From Paenibacillus montaniterrae (GTDB lineage: Bacteria; Bacillota; Bacilli; Paenibacillales; Paenibacillaceae): 64,000 nucleotides of DNA. Location of the stretch: the NCBI RefSeq assembly GCF_018403185.1, contig NZ_BOSE01000001.1, positions 186,001 to 250,000 on the forward strand, in the 5' to 3' direction. The position numbers and the translations under genes were made by a program. The notes below the pieces were generated by a model. That model did no database searches. It worked only from the letters and a program-made list of their open reading frames with translations, and had not been told where the DNA came from. Numbering within the stretch: position 1 is the first letter of the stretch; every line of letters begins with the position of its first letter. This document shows, one piece after another, positions 8,047 through 17,415 of the stretch.

Positions 8047-9147
8047 GTGCGCAATTATCGTTTCGTCGTCGATCTCCAGTTATTCAATCAAGAAAAAACC
8101 GAAAAAGCAACGCCAAAAAAGAGGCAGGAGTCGCGTAAAAAGGGACAGGTAGCCAGATCTCAAGAGCTGCCTTCAGCGCTTATTATAACATTAGTGTTTG
8201 CTTCCTTTTTAATGCTTGGCGACTATTATAAAACCCACTTTTTTGCACTGACCACCGACATTTTGGAAAACTGGCTGGTGATGGAGGTTACGATAACCAA
8301 TCTTGGCGGCTTCTTCTTGCGAATTATGCTGGAATGTCTGCTGCTGATTGCTCCGATTCTGGCGATTGTCGTCATTATTGGAATTGTCGGCAATGTTGTG
8401 CAATTTGGCTTTCTGTTCACCAATGAAACGTTAAAGGTGAGCCTGAAGAAGCTAAATCCGATTGAAGGCTTCAAGCGCATTTTCTCGATGCGGAGCCTCG
8501 TCGAATTTGTAAAAAGCTTATTGAAATTTTTGATCGTTGCATTCGTGGTGTACACCATTATTAAAGGTGAATGGAACAACATCAATGGCTTGGGCATGCA
8601 GCCGGTTGAGGCTGTCGTTTCCTATCTTGCATCACTCGTAATACGGCTGGGCGTCACAACAGGCGCCATACTGCTCGTGCTCGCTTTTCTTGATTTTATG
8701 TATCAAAAGTACGAGCATGAAAAAAGCATTAAAATGTCCAAGCAGGACATTAAGGACGAGCATAAAAAATCTGAAGGCGATCCGTTAATTAAGCGCAAAA
8801 TTCGTGAAAAGCAGCTGCGCATGGCAATTTCTCGCATGATGCAAGAGGTTCCCAACGCAGATGTGGTCATTACGAACCCGACGCATTTTGCTGTCGCGCT
8901 AAAATATGATGCAGCTAACATGGAAGCTCCTGTAGTTGTCGCCAAAGGAATGGATCATCTGGCTCTTAAAATTAAAGAGGTAGCGCAGGAGCATGATGTG
9001 ATAACGATGGAAAATAAGCCATTAGCACGCGCGCTGTACAGCCAGACAGAAATTGGAGACGCGATCCCGCAGGATTTGTTCCAGGCTGTTGCCGAGGTGC
9101 TGGCATATGTATATAGAATTAAAGGCAGAAAGAGTACTAAAAAATAA
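8047..9147 (+). CDS. flhB: Flagellar export switch protein FlhB
   Basis: FlhB controls the change from rod/hook to filament export. The 366-residue protein has a basic N-terminal tail ('EKTEKATPKKRQESRKKGQV'), four membrane helices up to about residue 210, and a cytoplasmic domain with the self-cleaving NPTH motif at residues 277-280 in 'VVITNPTHFAVALKYD'. Cleavage after this Asn is the known switching step. The start is GTG with GGAGG upstream. B. subtilis has the same order fliR-flhB-flhA. Confidence 0.97.
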   Translation: MRNYRFVVDLQLFNQEKTEKATPKKRQESRKKGQVARSQELPSALIITLVFASFLMLGDYYKTHFFALTTDILENWLVMEVTITNLGGFFLRIMLECLLLIAPILAIVVIIGIVGNVVQFGFLFTNETLKVSLKKLNPIEGFKRIFSMRSLVEFVKSLLKFLIVAFVVYTIIKGEWNNINGLGMQPVEAVVSYLASLVIRLGVTTGAILLVLAFLDFMYQKYEHEKSIKMSKQDIKDEHKKSEGDPLIKRKIREKQLRMAISRMMQEVPNADVVITNPTHFAVALKYDAANMEAPVVVAKGMDHLALKIKEVAQEHDVITMENKPLARALYSQTEIGDAIPQDLFQAVAEVLAYVYRIKGRKSTKK

Positions 9148-9164
9148 TTGAGGGAGGGAACATC

Positions 9165-11195
9165 ATGAAAGCTAAAGAGCTAATAGTAACATGTGGCATT
9201 ATCGGGATTATTCTCATGATGATCGTACCGCTCCCTATTCTTTTAATCGACTTTCTACTAATTATTAACATCACGGTAGCGATCACGATTTTACTTGTAG
9301 CGATGAACGCGAAGTCAGCGTTGGATTTCTCGATCTTTCCTGCAATCTTGCTCGTAACGACGATTTTCCGCTTAGCTCTTAGTATTTCAACAACGCGCAG
9401 TATCCTTTCTCATGCTGAAGCGGGAGAAGTTATTGAAACGTTTGGACAATGGGTAGGCGGCGGTCAAGTTGCGATTGGCTTTATCGTGTTCTTAATCCTG
9501 GTCGTCGTACAATTTATCGTCATAACCAAGGGCTCCGAGCGCGTAGCGGAAGTCGCGGCCCGCTTTACGTTGGATGCAATGCCTGGTAAGCAAATGAGCA
9601 TCGACGCCGATTTGAACTCTGGCTTGATTAACGAGCAGGAGGCCAAAGAGCGCCGCGCATCCATCGAGCGCGAAGCAGATTTCTACGGAGCGATGGACGG
9701 TGCCAGCAAGTTCGTCAAAGGTGATGCGATTGCCACGATTATTATGATGATCATTAACTTGATCGGCGGCTTTATTATCGGGATGGTGTACCAAGGGTTA
9801 AGCTTTCAGGACTCACTGTCCACATTTTCCATCTTGACGATTGGTGACGGTCTTGTTGCGCAAATTCCGGCGCTGTTGATTTCAACAGCAGCAGGCTTGA
9901 TCGTAACTCGCTCTGCCTCTGAAGGCAATTTGGCGGACGATATTACAGGCCAGCTATTTAAGTATCCGAAGCTACTTTATGTGTCAGCAGGTACAATTGC
10001 AGCACTGGGCTTGACGCCAATCGGAATTTTACGCACATGGCCATTCGCCATTGCGCTCGCAGTAGGCGGCTATTTGCTCAGCCGTTCACAGCTTAAGAAG
10101 GCAGAGCAGGATGAGCTGCTTGTAGAAGAGCAGCAGATCGAAGAGGTCAGAAGTCCGGAAAGCGTCATTAGCTTGCTGCAGGTTGATCCGATCGAATTTG
10201 AATTCGGCTATGGCTTGATTCCTTTGGCGGACACGCAGCAGGGCGGAGATTTGCTGGATCGGATCATTATGATCAGACGGCAGTGCGCGCTTGAGCTGGG
10301 GCTGGTTGTACCGGTCATTCGGATTCGCGACAACATTCAGCTTAAACCGAATGAATACGTTATAAAAATAAAAGGGAATACGGTTGCGCGTGGAGAATTG
10401 CTTCTTAATCATTATTTGGCAATGAGTCCAGGTGTCGACGACGATTCGATTCACGGGATCGAAACGACAGAGCCTGCCTTTGGCTTGCCAGCGATTTGGA
10501 TCGATGAAATGACGAAGGAGCGGGCAGAGCTGTCCGGCTATACCGTAGTGGACCCGCCATCTGTTGTAGCTACGCATTTGACTGAAATTGTCAAACGCCA
10601 TGCTCATGAGCTGATCGGACGTCAAGAGACGAAAGCGCTGGTGGAAAATGTGAAAGCGAGCTACCCGGCTCTTGTCGATGATCTCATTCCTGGCGTAATG
10701 TCGCTTGGCGATGTGCAGAAGGTGTTGACCAAGCTGCTGCAGGAAAAGGTGTCGATTCGAGATCTTGTAACAATATTTGAAACATTGGCCGATTATGGGC
10801 AGTACACGAAGGATACTGATATTTTGACAGAATATGTGCGTCAAGCACTTTCGCGTCAAATTACGCAACAGTATGCTTCAAGCGGGCAATCGCTGCGCGT
10901 TATTACACTCGGCGCACAGCTTGAAAAGAAAATTATAGAATCTGTACAGCAAAATGATCAAGGCAGCTATGTTTCTCTCGATCCTGTATCCTCTCAACAA
11001 ATTTACCAGCGTTTGACCGAGCAGGTGAACCGCTTGCTGCAATCAGGCCAGCAGCCGATCGTATTGACCTCGCCTACGATTCGCATGTACTTGAGACAGA
11101 TCGTAGCTCGAACGATGCAGGATTTGCCGATTTTATCCTATAGTGAGCTGGAACCTAATATCGAAGTACAAAGCGTTGGGGTGGTTAATCTATGA
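9165..11195 (+). CDS. flhA: Flagellar export gate protein FlhA
   Basis: FlhA is the nonameric export-gate platform. The 676 residues start with about eight membrane helices. The FHIPEP signature lies at about residues 122-155 ('GSERVAEVAARFTLDAMPGK' and on through 'SIDADLNSGLI'), then a long C-terminal cytoplasmic domain from about 310 that docks chaperone-substrate complexes. AGGGAGGGAAC precedes the ATG. The stop overlaps the flhF start (ATGA), so the two are likely coupled. Confidence 0.97.
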   Translation: MKAKELIVTCGIIGIILMMIVPLPILLIDFLLIINITVAITILLVAMNAKSALDFSIFPAILLVTTIFRLALSISTTRSILSHAEAGEVIETFGQWVGGGQVAIGFIVFLILVVVQFIVITKGSERVAEVAARFTLDAMPGKQMSIDADLNSGLINEQEAKERRASIEREADFYGAMDGASKFVKGDAIATIIMMIINLIGGFIIGMVYQGLSFQDSLSTFSILTIGDGLVAQIPALLISTAAGLIVTRSASEGNLADDITGQLFKYPKLLYVSAGTIAALGLTPIGILRTWPFAIALAVGGYLLSRSQLKKAEQDELLVEEQQIEEVRSPESVISLLQVDPIEFEFGYGLIPLADTQQGGDLLDRIIMIRRQCALELGLVVPVIRIRDNIQLKPNEYVIKIKGNTVARGELLLNHYLAMSPGVDDDSIHGIETTEPAFGLPAIWIDEMTKERAELSGYTVVDPPSVVATHLTEIVKRHAHELIGRQETKALVENVKASYPALVDDLIPGVMSLGDVQKVLTKLLQEKVSIRDLVTIFETLADYGQYTKDTDILTEYVRQALSRQITQQYASSGQSLRVITLGAQLEKKIIESVQQNDQGSYVSLDPVSSQQIYQRLTEQVNRLLQSGQQPIVLTSPTIRMYLRQIVARTMQDLPILSYSELEPNIEVQSVGVVNL

Positions 11196-12616
11196 GAGTG
11201 AAAAGATATGTTGTAGACGCGCTGCCTGATGCAGTACCACTGATTCGTAACGAATTGGGCAAGGATGCAGTTATATTGGAATCTAAGGAAATTAAGGTTG
11301 GCGGTGTGCTGGGAATGTTCCGCAAGCGGAAAATCGAGGTGCTGGCCGCCGTTGAGCCCAATGCTGCCAAGCAAGAGCCAAAATCGAATAAAAAGCTTGA
11401 TGCGGAGCAGGTTGATCTGGTCATCGAGCAAATATTAAAGGCTTCGCAGCGCTCCAAAGCTCAGGACAATAAAGAGCCAGCCGGCACGAAAACAACACAA
11501 AATGAGCAGCCAGCTGCTGCTCCGCAGGCAAAGGAGCCATTGGCTTCTGCAACAGGCGCCAGCTTTGCATCGCGCTTGTATCAAGCGTCGCCAACCAATC
11601 AAGCGATGCAGGCCAATCAAGCTTCTTCGCCGTCCCCAACCAAAGCAGCTTCCGAGCAGCAAATAAAGGCAAAGCCTGCTGAACAAGCGTTATCGGTAGA
11701 TGCTGCGTTATCAACGTCAGCTGCCATGTCGCCAACGGAGCAATTTATAGTCAATGAGCTGCAAAGCTTGCGTCAGGAAATGATCAGGCTCGCAAAGAAC
11801 AGGAATGCGGAATATGCGCCATCTGAATCAATTGCTGCCTTGAGAAATCGGCTTGTTGAGCAGGAGCTTGACCAGCATTGGATTGACATCGTATACGACG
11901 ATTTTGTGCAACGGGAGCAGGAGACGGGCGAGAGCCTGACTGCTGCGGAGCTTTGGCAACAGGCTAGAGCCAAATTGATCGAGTGGCTAACGCCTTACAA
12001 GGGTGGGAAATTAGACTTATCTACCCAGTTTGTGCAATTCGTTGGTCCTACTGGAGTAGGTAAAACAACGACGATTGCCAAGCTGGCGGCTAACTATTCT
12101 ATTAAAGAGCATAAGCAGCTGGGACTCATTACAGCGGACACCTATCGAATTGCAGCAGTAGAGCAGCTGCGCACTTATGCGAACATTTTGAATATTCCGC
12201 TAGAGGTTGTTTTTTCTCCGCTGGAAATGGAGCGGGCTTTAACTGCGCTTGAGCAGGCGGATTTGATTTTAATGGATACAGCAGGCCGCAATTATAAAAG
12301 CGATTTGCATGTATCGGAGGTAAATAGCCTGCTGCCGCATAGCGATCAAAGCGAGTCAGTGCTCGTGCTAAGCTTGACAAGCCGAACAGCAGATATGAAG
12401 GTAATCGCGGAAAAGTTTAGCAAGTATGGCGTGCGCAAGGTTGTCTTTACCAAAATAGATGAAACAAGCAGCTACGGCACGATCTTCAATATGATCATGC
12501 TGTACGGCTTAACACCGCTATTTATTACAAGTGGTCAAAATGTACCAGATGATATTGAGTCTTTTCAGCTAGAAAAGTATATTGATATGTTGCTAGGGGA
12601 GCCGCATCATGTATGA
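11192..12616 (+). CDS. flhF: Flagellar SRP-like GTPase FlhF
   Basis: FlhF is an SRP54/FtsY-type GTPase that sets the site and number of flagella. The 474 residues comprise a basic N-terminal B domain, an Ala/Gln/Ser-rich low-complexity linker (about 70-180), an N domain and the G domain. In the G domain are the P-loop 'VGPTGVGKTTTIAKL' near 285, 'DTYRIAAVEQL', 'MDTAGRN' and 'TKIDETSSYGTIF'. The linker is longer than in B. subtilis FlhF (366 residues in total). The partner regulator FlhG follows with an 8-base overlap. Confidence 0.96.
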   Translation: MRVKRYVVDALPDAVPLIRNELGKDAVILESKEIKVGGVLGMFRKRKIEVLAAVEPNAAKQEPKSNKKLDAEQVDLVIEQILKASQRSKAQDNKEPAGTKTTQNEQPAAAPQAKEPLASATGASFASRLYQASPTNQAMQANQASSPSPTKAASEQQIKAKPAEQALSVDAALSTSAAMSPTEQFIVNELQSLRQEMIRLAKNRNAEYAPSESIAALRNRLVEQELDQHWIDIVYDDFVQREQETGESLTAAELWQQARAKLIEWLTPYKGGKLDLSTQFVQFVGPTGVGKTTTIAKLAANYSIKEHKQLGLITADTYRIAAVEQLRTYANILNIPLEVVFSPLEMERALTALEQADLILMDTAGRNYKSDLHVSEVNSLLPHSDQSESVLVLSLTSRTADMKVIAEKFSKYGVRKVVFTKIDETSSYGTIFNMIMLYGLTPLFITSGQNVPDDIESFQLEKYIDMLLGEPHHV

Positions 12617-13475
12617 TCAAGCCGAAGCTTTGCGTCAGCTAGTAAAGCAAAATACAGAACCGCAAAATCAAAAAAAGACAAAATTCATTTCGGTTACGAG
12701 TGGAAAAGGCGGCGTAGGAAAATCGAACTTCAGTCTGAACTTCAGCCTTGCCCTGCAGCGTCTCGGGATGAACGTGCTAGTTATCGATGCGGATATCGGC
12801 ATGGCTAATATTGATGTGCTAATGGGGATGAGCTCACGCTACAGTCTCTATCATCTAGTGAAAAATGAGAAAACGATATGGGATATTATTAGCGTAGGTC
12901 CAGAGGGCCTGCATTATATAGCTGGCGGCTCAGGCTTGCTTGAGCTGATCAGACTGTCGGATGAAGAAATCAATCGCTTTGGTGCTGAAATCTTAAAGCT
13001 GCAGGGGCAGTACGATTTTATCATTTTCGATACAGGAGCAGGACTTTCGAAGGAAACGACCCAGTTTATTACGGCATCAGATGAAACGATAGTCGTTACG
13101 ACGCCAGAGCCAACCTCGATTACCGATGCTTATGCGCTTATAAAAATGGTCAATTCGGTTGACAGCAGCGTGAAGTTCAAAATCGTAGTCAACCGTTCAG
13201 GAGATCGTGCTGAAGGGGAGCGTACAGCAACCAATATTGCAAGCGCAACGAAACGATTTTTAAATATTGAATTGCCTTCAATCGGCTACATATACGATGA
13301 TTCGCATGTTTCCAAATCAGTAAAAAAGCAAGTGCCGCTACTTATGCTATTCCCGGATTGTGATGCAGCAAATTCGATCAAGCAAATTGCAAAGGAATAT
13401 CTGAATCTCCCAATCGAGAGCACTTCCACTGGTATCAAAGGATTTTTACATAGACTACTAAAACGGACAAGATAA
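12609..13475 (+). CDS. flhG: Flagellum site-determining ATPase FlhG (YlxH, MinD-like)
   Basis: This is a MinD/ParA-type ATPase that activates FlhF and controls flagellar number and placement. The deviant Walker A motif 'TSGKGGVGKSNFSLN' starts at about residue 30; 'VIDADIGMANIDVLMG' and 'FIIFDTGAGLS' are the other switch motifs. The 288 residues end with a basic amphipathic tail ('GFLHRLLKRTR') fitting a membrane-targeting sequence. GGGGAG at 12597-12602 supports the ATG at 12609, inside the end of flhF. Confidence 0.95.
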   Translation: MYDQAEALRQLVKQNTEPQNQKKTKFISVTSGKGGVGKSNFSLNFSLALQRLGMNVLVIDADIGMANIDVLMGMSSRYSLYHLVKNEKTIWDIISVGPEGLHYIAGGSGLLELIRLSDEEINRFGAEILKLQGQYDFIIFDTGAGLSKETTQFITASDETIVVTTPEPTSITDAYALIKMVNSVDSSVKFKIVVNRSGDRAEGERTATNIASATKRFLNIELPSIGYIYDDSHVSKSVKKQVPLLMLFPDCDAANSIKQIAKEYLNLPIESTSTGIKGFLHRLLKRTR

Positions 13476-13499
13476 TCCTGAGAAATGGAGGCAAAAGGT

Positions 13500-14783
13500 A
13501 TGGAACAGTATCGTGTATTGGTTGTTGACGACTCGGCCTTTATGAGAAAGATTATTACCGATTTAATCGAGCGAGATCCGCAATTCACTGTAATTGGAAC
13601 TGCTGTGAACGGGATCGAGGCGGTAACGAGTGTTGAGCAGACCAAACCAGATGTCATAACACTAGATTTGGAAATGCCTCAAATGAACGGGCTTGATGCG
13701 CTTCAGCATATTTTGAAAAAGCATAAGCTGCCGATCATTATGCTCTCTGGTATTAGTGAAGCCAATACGCAGGATACAATTAAAGCGCTGCAATATGGCG
13801 CATTCGACTTTATTCGCAAGCCGACAGGCGTAGGCGCTAATATGCAGGACATTCATGGCGTTGGCGAGATGCTGCGAGAAAAGCTGAAAATAGCGGTGCT
13901 TACACGCCGCAAGCCGACGCAGCCCAAGCCATTGTCGTCTACAGTCCTACTTAATAATAAAGCAGCAGCTAATTCGTCAAAAACTGCGTCAAATCTCCCA
14001 AAAAATGATAATATTATACCAAATGCTACTACGAATCTATCATCAGCTTTGACGAATAAAAAAGATAAAATAGATCTGGCCAAGTCGCATTTAAGTACGC
14101 CAAAAAGCAAGCAGCAAGCAGCGGCTGAACAAGCTAAGCATGCATCGAAAGTCGCACAGCAGCCGCCAGCGGCCACCAGCAAGCAGCAGGAAAAAGCTGG
14201 ATCGGTTACATCGATTATTGCGATTGGCACGTCGACTGGTGGGCCTAGAGCACTACATGAAGTTATTAGCAACCTGCCGCGCACTTTGGCGGCGCCTGTC
14301 GTTATTGTCCAGCATATGCCGCCGCGCTTTACCAAATCGCTGGCGCAGCGATTAGACAGCTTTAGCGAGCTTGAGGTATGCGAGGCAGAGCATGGAATGA
14401 GGCTGGAAAATGGCAAGGCCTATGTAGCTCCGGGCGGGCAGCATATGCAGGTGACGCGTCAGCAGTCTCATTATGTCATTGCCTTAAGCAGCGAGCCTCC
14501 GCGCAATGGCCATCGTCCATCTGTCGATGTGCTCTTCGAATCCCTGCTTGATGCGAAGGAGCTGGAGCGGCATATCGTGCTGATGACAGGAATGGGCAGC
14601 GACGGTGCGCAAGGGATGAAGAAGCTGGCTGAACAAGGCGCAGCCTCTACGATAGCTGAAGCTGAAGAGAGCTGTGTTGTGTACGGGATGCCAAGATCAG
14701 CAATAGAGCTTGGCGCAGCAAGCAAGGTACTGCCACTGACGCAAATCGCGCCAGAGCTGATAAAGCTTTTGTCAACACACTAA
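13500..14783 (+). CDS. cheB: Chemotaxis protein-glutamate methylesterase CheB
   Basis: CheB removes methyl groups from chemoreceptors for adaptation. The receiver domain has Asp10-Asp11 and the phosphorylated Asp56 ('ITLDLEMPQMNG'). A Lys/Ala/Gln/Ser-rich linker of about 90 residues (about 135-230) follows, longer than in most CheB. The methylesterase domain shows 'IIAIGTSTGGPRA' (catalytic Ser), 'VIVQHMPPRFTKSLAQRL' (His) and 'MTGMGSDGAQGMK' (Asp). An ATG at 13485 is in frame, but GGAGG at 13487-13491 serves the ATG at 13500, giving 427 residues. cheA follows after an 85-base gap. Confidence 0.95.
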   Translation: MEQYRVLVVDDSAFMRKIITDLIERDPQFTVIGTAVNGIEAVTSVEQTKPDVITLDLEMPQMNGLDALQHILKKHKLPIIMLSGISEANTQDTIKALQYGAFDFIRKPTGVGANMQDIHGVGEMLREKLKIAVLTRRKPTQPKPLSSTVLLNNKAAANSSKTASNLPKNDNIIPNATTNLSSALTNKKDKIDLAKSHLSTPKSKQQAAAEQAKHASKVAQQPPAATSKQQEKAGSVTSIIAIGTSTGGPRALHEVISNLPRTLAAPVVIVQHMPPRFTKSLAQRLDSFSELEVCEAEHGMRLENGKAYVAPGGQHMQVTRQQSHYVIALSSEPPRNGHRPSVDVLFESLLDAKELERHIVLMTGMGSDGAQGMKKLAEQGAASTIAEAEESCVVYGMPRSAIELGAASKVLPLTQIAPELIKLLSTH

Positions 14784-14790
14784 TAGTGAG

Positions 14791-14827
14791 TGTTCAAAAA
14801 GTACGGCTTTCTTGGGCTTTTTGAACA
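14791..14827 (+). repeat. 11-bp palindromic element between cheB and cheA
   Basis: TGTTCAAAAAG (14791-14801) and CTTTTTGAACA (14817-14827) are perfect inverted repeats around a 15-base loop. This is the only sizeable gap in the che part of the operon. No T-run follows, so it is unlikely to be a simple terminator. The core CAAAAAG/CTTTTTG recurs in the proS-polC gap, which suggests a dispersed palindromic repeat. Confidence 0.65.
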
Positions 14828-14868
14828 ACCTCTAACATGCAATACAAACTAATAGGAGGTGTCATGTT

Positions 14869-16938
14869 ATGGATATGAATGCTTACTTATCAATGTTTAT
14901 TGACGAATCAAATGACCACCTGCAGGCGCTGAACGACAACCTGATGAGACTGGAAAGCGCACCTGACGATATTTCAATCGTACAAGATATTTTCCGTTCC
15001 GCACATACGCTGAAAGGGATGTCAGCTACTATGGGCTTCGAGGATCTGGCGTCTTTGACCCATGAAATGGAGAACGTGCTTGACCTGGTGCGCAATGACA
15101 AGCTGAAAATGGACAGCTTTATTTTTGATACGCTGTTTCAAGGGCTGGATGCCCTTGAATCGATGGTCGAGGATGTCATTCAGGGCGGCACAGGCAAAGC
15201 CGACGTTTCGGCAATTGTTGCGAACCTCGTTAGCATCGTAAAAGGCGAGCATAAAAATGGCGGCGCAGCTGCTTCCTCCGCATCCGCTGGCGAGAGCAGC
15301 TCAGTGAGCGATGCTGGCGGCGGCATGCTTGATCAATATCAGTCCTCGGTATTAAAGCAATCCATTGAAAGTGGCCATCAAGTATTTTATATCAAAGTTA
15401 CATTAACTGAGTCTTGCGTGTTGAAGGCTGCCCGCTCCTATATGGTTTTTGATGTGTTGGAAAATACCGGAGAAATCGTTAAGTCAGAGCCGCCGGTAGA
15501 AGATTTGGAGCAGGAGAAATTTGATCGTTCCTTTACGGTGTTTACAATAAGCTCAATCAAGCCAGAGGAGCTTGTCGCCAAAATTAACAGTATTTCTGAA
15601 ATTGAGTCGGTAGAAGTGCTGCCGCTTGATGAAGAGTCGCTTGCGACGCTGTCCAGCTCAAGCTCCTCCGGCGCAGGCAAGCAGGCAGCGGCTGAAACGG
15701 CTGCAGCTTCCGCGACAGCAGAAGCGAGCAACCCTGCAGCCGAAGCTAAAAAAGCAGCACCTGCCAAGACGAACGGCGCTCCTGTAGCGAACCGCACCAT
15801 TCGCGTCGATATCGATCGCTTGGATTCCTTGATGAATCTGTTTAGCGAAATGCTGATCGACCGCGTACGCCTTGAGCAGCTGGCAAGCGAGATTAAAAGG
15901 CAGGATTTGATTGAAACTGTGGAGCATATGGCGCGCGTCAGCTCCGACCTGCAAAATATTGTTTTGAAGCTGCGCATGGTGCCAGTAGATACGGTATTCA
16001 ATCGTTTCCCGCGCATGGTTCGCGATTTGGCGAAATCGCTTGACAAAAAAATTGATCTTATCATTACTGGTGCTGAAACCGAGCTTGACCGCACAGTGAT
16101 TGACGAGATCGGAGATCCGCTCGTTCACTTGCTTCGCAACTCTGTGGACCACGGCATCGAAACCGTCAGCGAGCGAATTGCGGCCGGCAAGCCTGAAACA
16201 GGTACGGTGTCGCTTCGCGCCTTCCATAGCGGAAACCATGTATTTATCGAAGTGGAAGAGGACGGAAGAGGCATCAATTCCGCCAAAGTATTGGAAAAAG
16301 CGATTAGCAAAGGGATCGTTAAGCAGGAGGATGCCGGCAAGCTGACTACCGACGAAATCAATATGCTGATCTTTGCGCCGGGCTTCAGTACGGCTGAAGT
16401 CATTTCGGATATTTCAGGGCGCGGCGTAGGTCTGGATGTTGTGCGAACAAAAATTACATCGCTGGGCGGCAACGTTACGGTAACATCGGTTGAAGGCAAA
16501 GGAACGAAGTTTTCCGTACAGCTGCCGCTAACGCTATCAATCATTTCAGCAATGCTTATTAAGCTGGGGGACGAGAAGTTTGCGATTCCGCTTTCCTCAA
16601 TTGTGGAGACGGCAATTATCCAGCATTCCAGCATTCTGCATGTGCATGGCAATTCGATGATCAAATTTAGAGATGCTGTCATCCCGCTTATTTCGCTCTC
16701 CAAGCTGTTCGATTCACCGAATTACAGCGAGGATTTGGAAGATGAGCATGAGGTGATTGTCATTCAGAAGGGCGACAAATGGGCGGCAATCGTGATCGAC
16801 GAGTTCATTGGCCAAAGTGAAATCGTATTAAAATCGCTCGGCAAATATTTAACCAATATATCCGGCATTTCTGGTGCTACGATTTTGGGTGACGGTCAAG
16901 TCGCACTCATTATCGATCCAAATGCTTTAATTAAATAA
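14869..16938 (+). CDS. cheA: Chemotaxis histidine kinase CheA
   Basis: CheA phosphorylates CheY and CheB in response to receptors. The 689 residues contain the HPt domain with phospho-His46 in 'RSAHTLKGMSATMG', a P2 CheY-binding domain (about 160-260), an Ala-rich linker and the dimerisation helix pair (about 305-370). The HATPase domain follows, with N box 'LVHLLRNSVDHGIE' near 424 and G box 'DISGRGVGLDVVRTK', then a C-terminal CheW-like domain (about 545-685). AGGAGGTG is well placed before the ATG at 14869. cheW follows in 12 bases. Confidence 0.98.
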   Translation: MDMNAYLSMFIDESNDHLQALNDNLMRLESAPDDISIVQDIFRSAHTLKGMSATMGFEDLASLTHEMENVLDLVRNDKLKMDSFIFDTLFQGLDALESMVEDVIQGGTGKADVSAIVANLVSIVKGEHKNGGAAASSASAGESSSVSDAGGGMLDQYQSSVLKQSIESGHQVFYIKVTLTESCVLKAARSYMVFDVLENTGEIVKSEPPVEDLEQEKFDRSFTVFTISSIKPEELVAKINSISEIESVEVLPLDEESLATLSSSSSSGAGKQAAAETAAASATAEASNPAAEAKKAAPAKTNGAPVANRTIRVDIDRLDSLMNLFSEMLIDRVRLEQLASEIKRQDLIETVEHMARVSSDLQNIVLKLRMVPVDTVFNRFPRMVRDLAKSLDKKIDLIITGAETELDRTVIDEIGDPLVHLLRNSVDHGIETVSERIAAGKPETGTVSLRAFHSGNHVFIEVEEDGRGINSAKVLEKAISKGIVKQEDAGKLTTDEINMLIFAPGFSTAEVISDISGRGVGLDVVRTKITSLGGNVTVTSVEGKGTKFSVQLPLTLSIISAMLIKLGDEKFAIPLSSIVETAIIQHSSILHVHGNSMIKFRDAVIPLISLSKLFDSPNYSEDLEDEHEVIVIQKGDKWAAIVIDEFIGQSEIVLKSLGKYLTNISGISGATILGDGQVALIIDPNALIK

Positions 16939-16950
16939 GGAGGGATTAGC

Positions 16951-17412
16951 ATGGGTGAAGAGTTAAAAGTAATCGTTTTTGGTATTGGGAAAGAGGAGTA
17001 TGGAATCGAAGTAGACAAGGTTCGCACAATTGAGCGCATGATGCCAATTACACGCGTTCCTAAAACACCTCCCTTTATAAAGGGCGTCATAAACTTGCGT
17101 GGCGTTGTCGTTCCGGTTCTTAATCTGAGCGGACGCTTTAACTTGCCTGAATCTGAGGTTACCGAGCATACTCGCATCATTGTCGTAGCAGTCAATGAAA
17201 TGGAAGTCGGCTTTATCGTTGACACGGCCAATGATGTCATTGATATTAATTCTGACACAATCGATACGCCGCCTGAAATTGTTGGCGGAATCCAAGCGAA
17301 ATATCTTGACGGTATTGCCAAGATCGGCGAAGATCGCTTGCTCATCATGCTTAATCTATCAGAGGTGCTGAACAAAGCAGAAATCGTTCAACTTGAGCAA
17401 TTAGAGGTGTAA
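16951..17412 (+). CDS. cheW: Chemotaxis coupling protein CheW
   Basis: CheW links chemoreceptors to CheA in the signalling array. The 153-residue protein is a single CheW domain: 'KVIVFGIGKEEYGIEVDKVR' at the N-terminus, 'PFIKGVINLRGVVVPVLNL' near residues 43-61 and 'RIIVVAVNEMEVGFIVD' near 70-86. AAGGAGGGATTAGC precedes the ATG. It lies between cheA and cheC, with 3 bases to the next start. Confidence 0.97.
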   Translation: MGEELKVIVFGIGKEEYGIEVDKVRTIERMMPITRVPKTPPFIKGVINLRGVVVPVLNLSGRFNLPESEVTEHTRIIVVAVNEMEVGFIVDTANDVIDINSDTIDTPPEIVGGIQAKYLDGIAKIGEDRLLIMLNLSEVLNKAEIVQLEQLEV

Positions 17413-17415
17413 ACA

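Noticed and set aside
13485..13499. Upstream ATG for cheB at 13485
   Set aside because: It overlaps the GGAGG ribosome site that serves the ATG at 13500, and the extra five residues are not typical of receiver domains.
14791..14827. Terminator splitting the che genes
   Set aside because: The stem is good but there is no U-run, and cheA lacks an obvious promoter; kept as a palindromic element instead.
15438..16703. Long minus-strand frames opposite cheA
   Set aside because: Shadow frames of a well-supported gene, Ser/Arg-rich, without ribosome sites.
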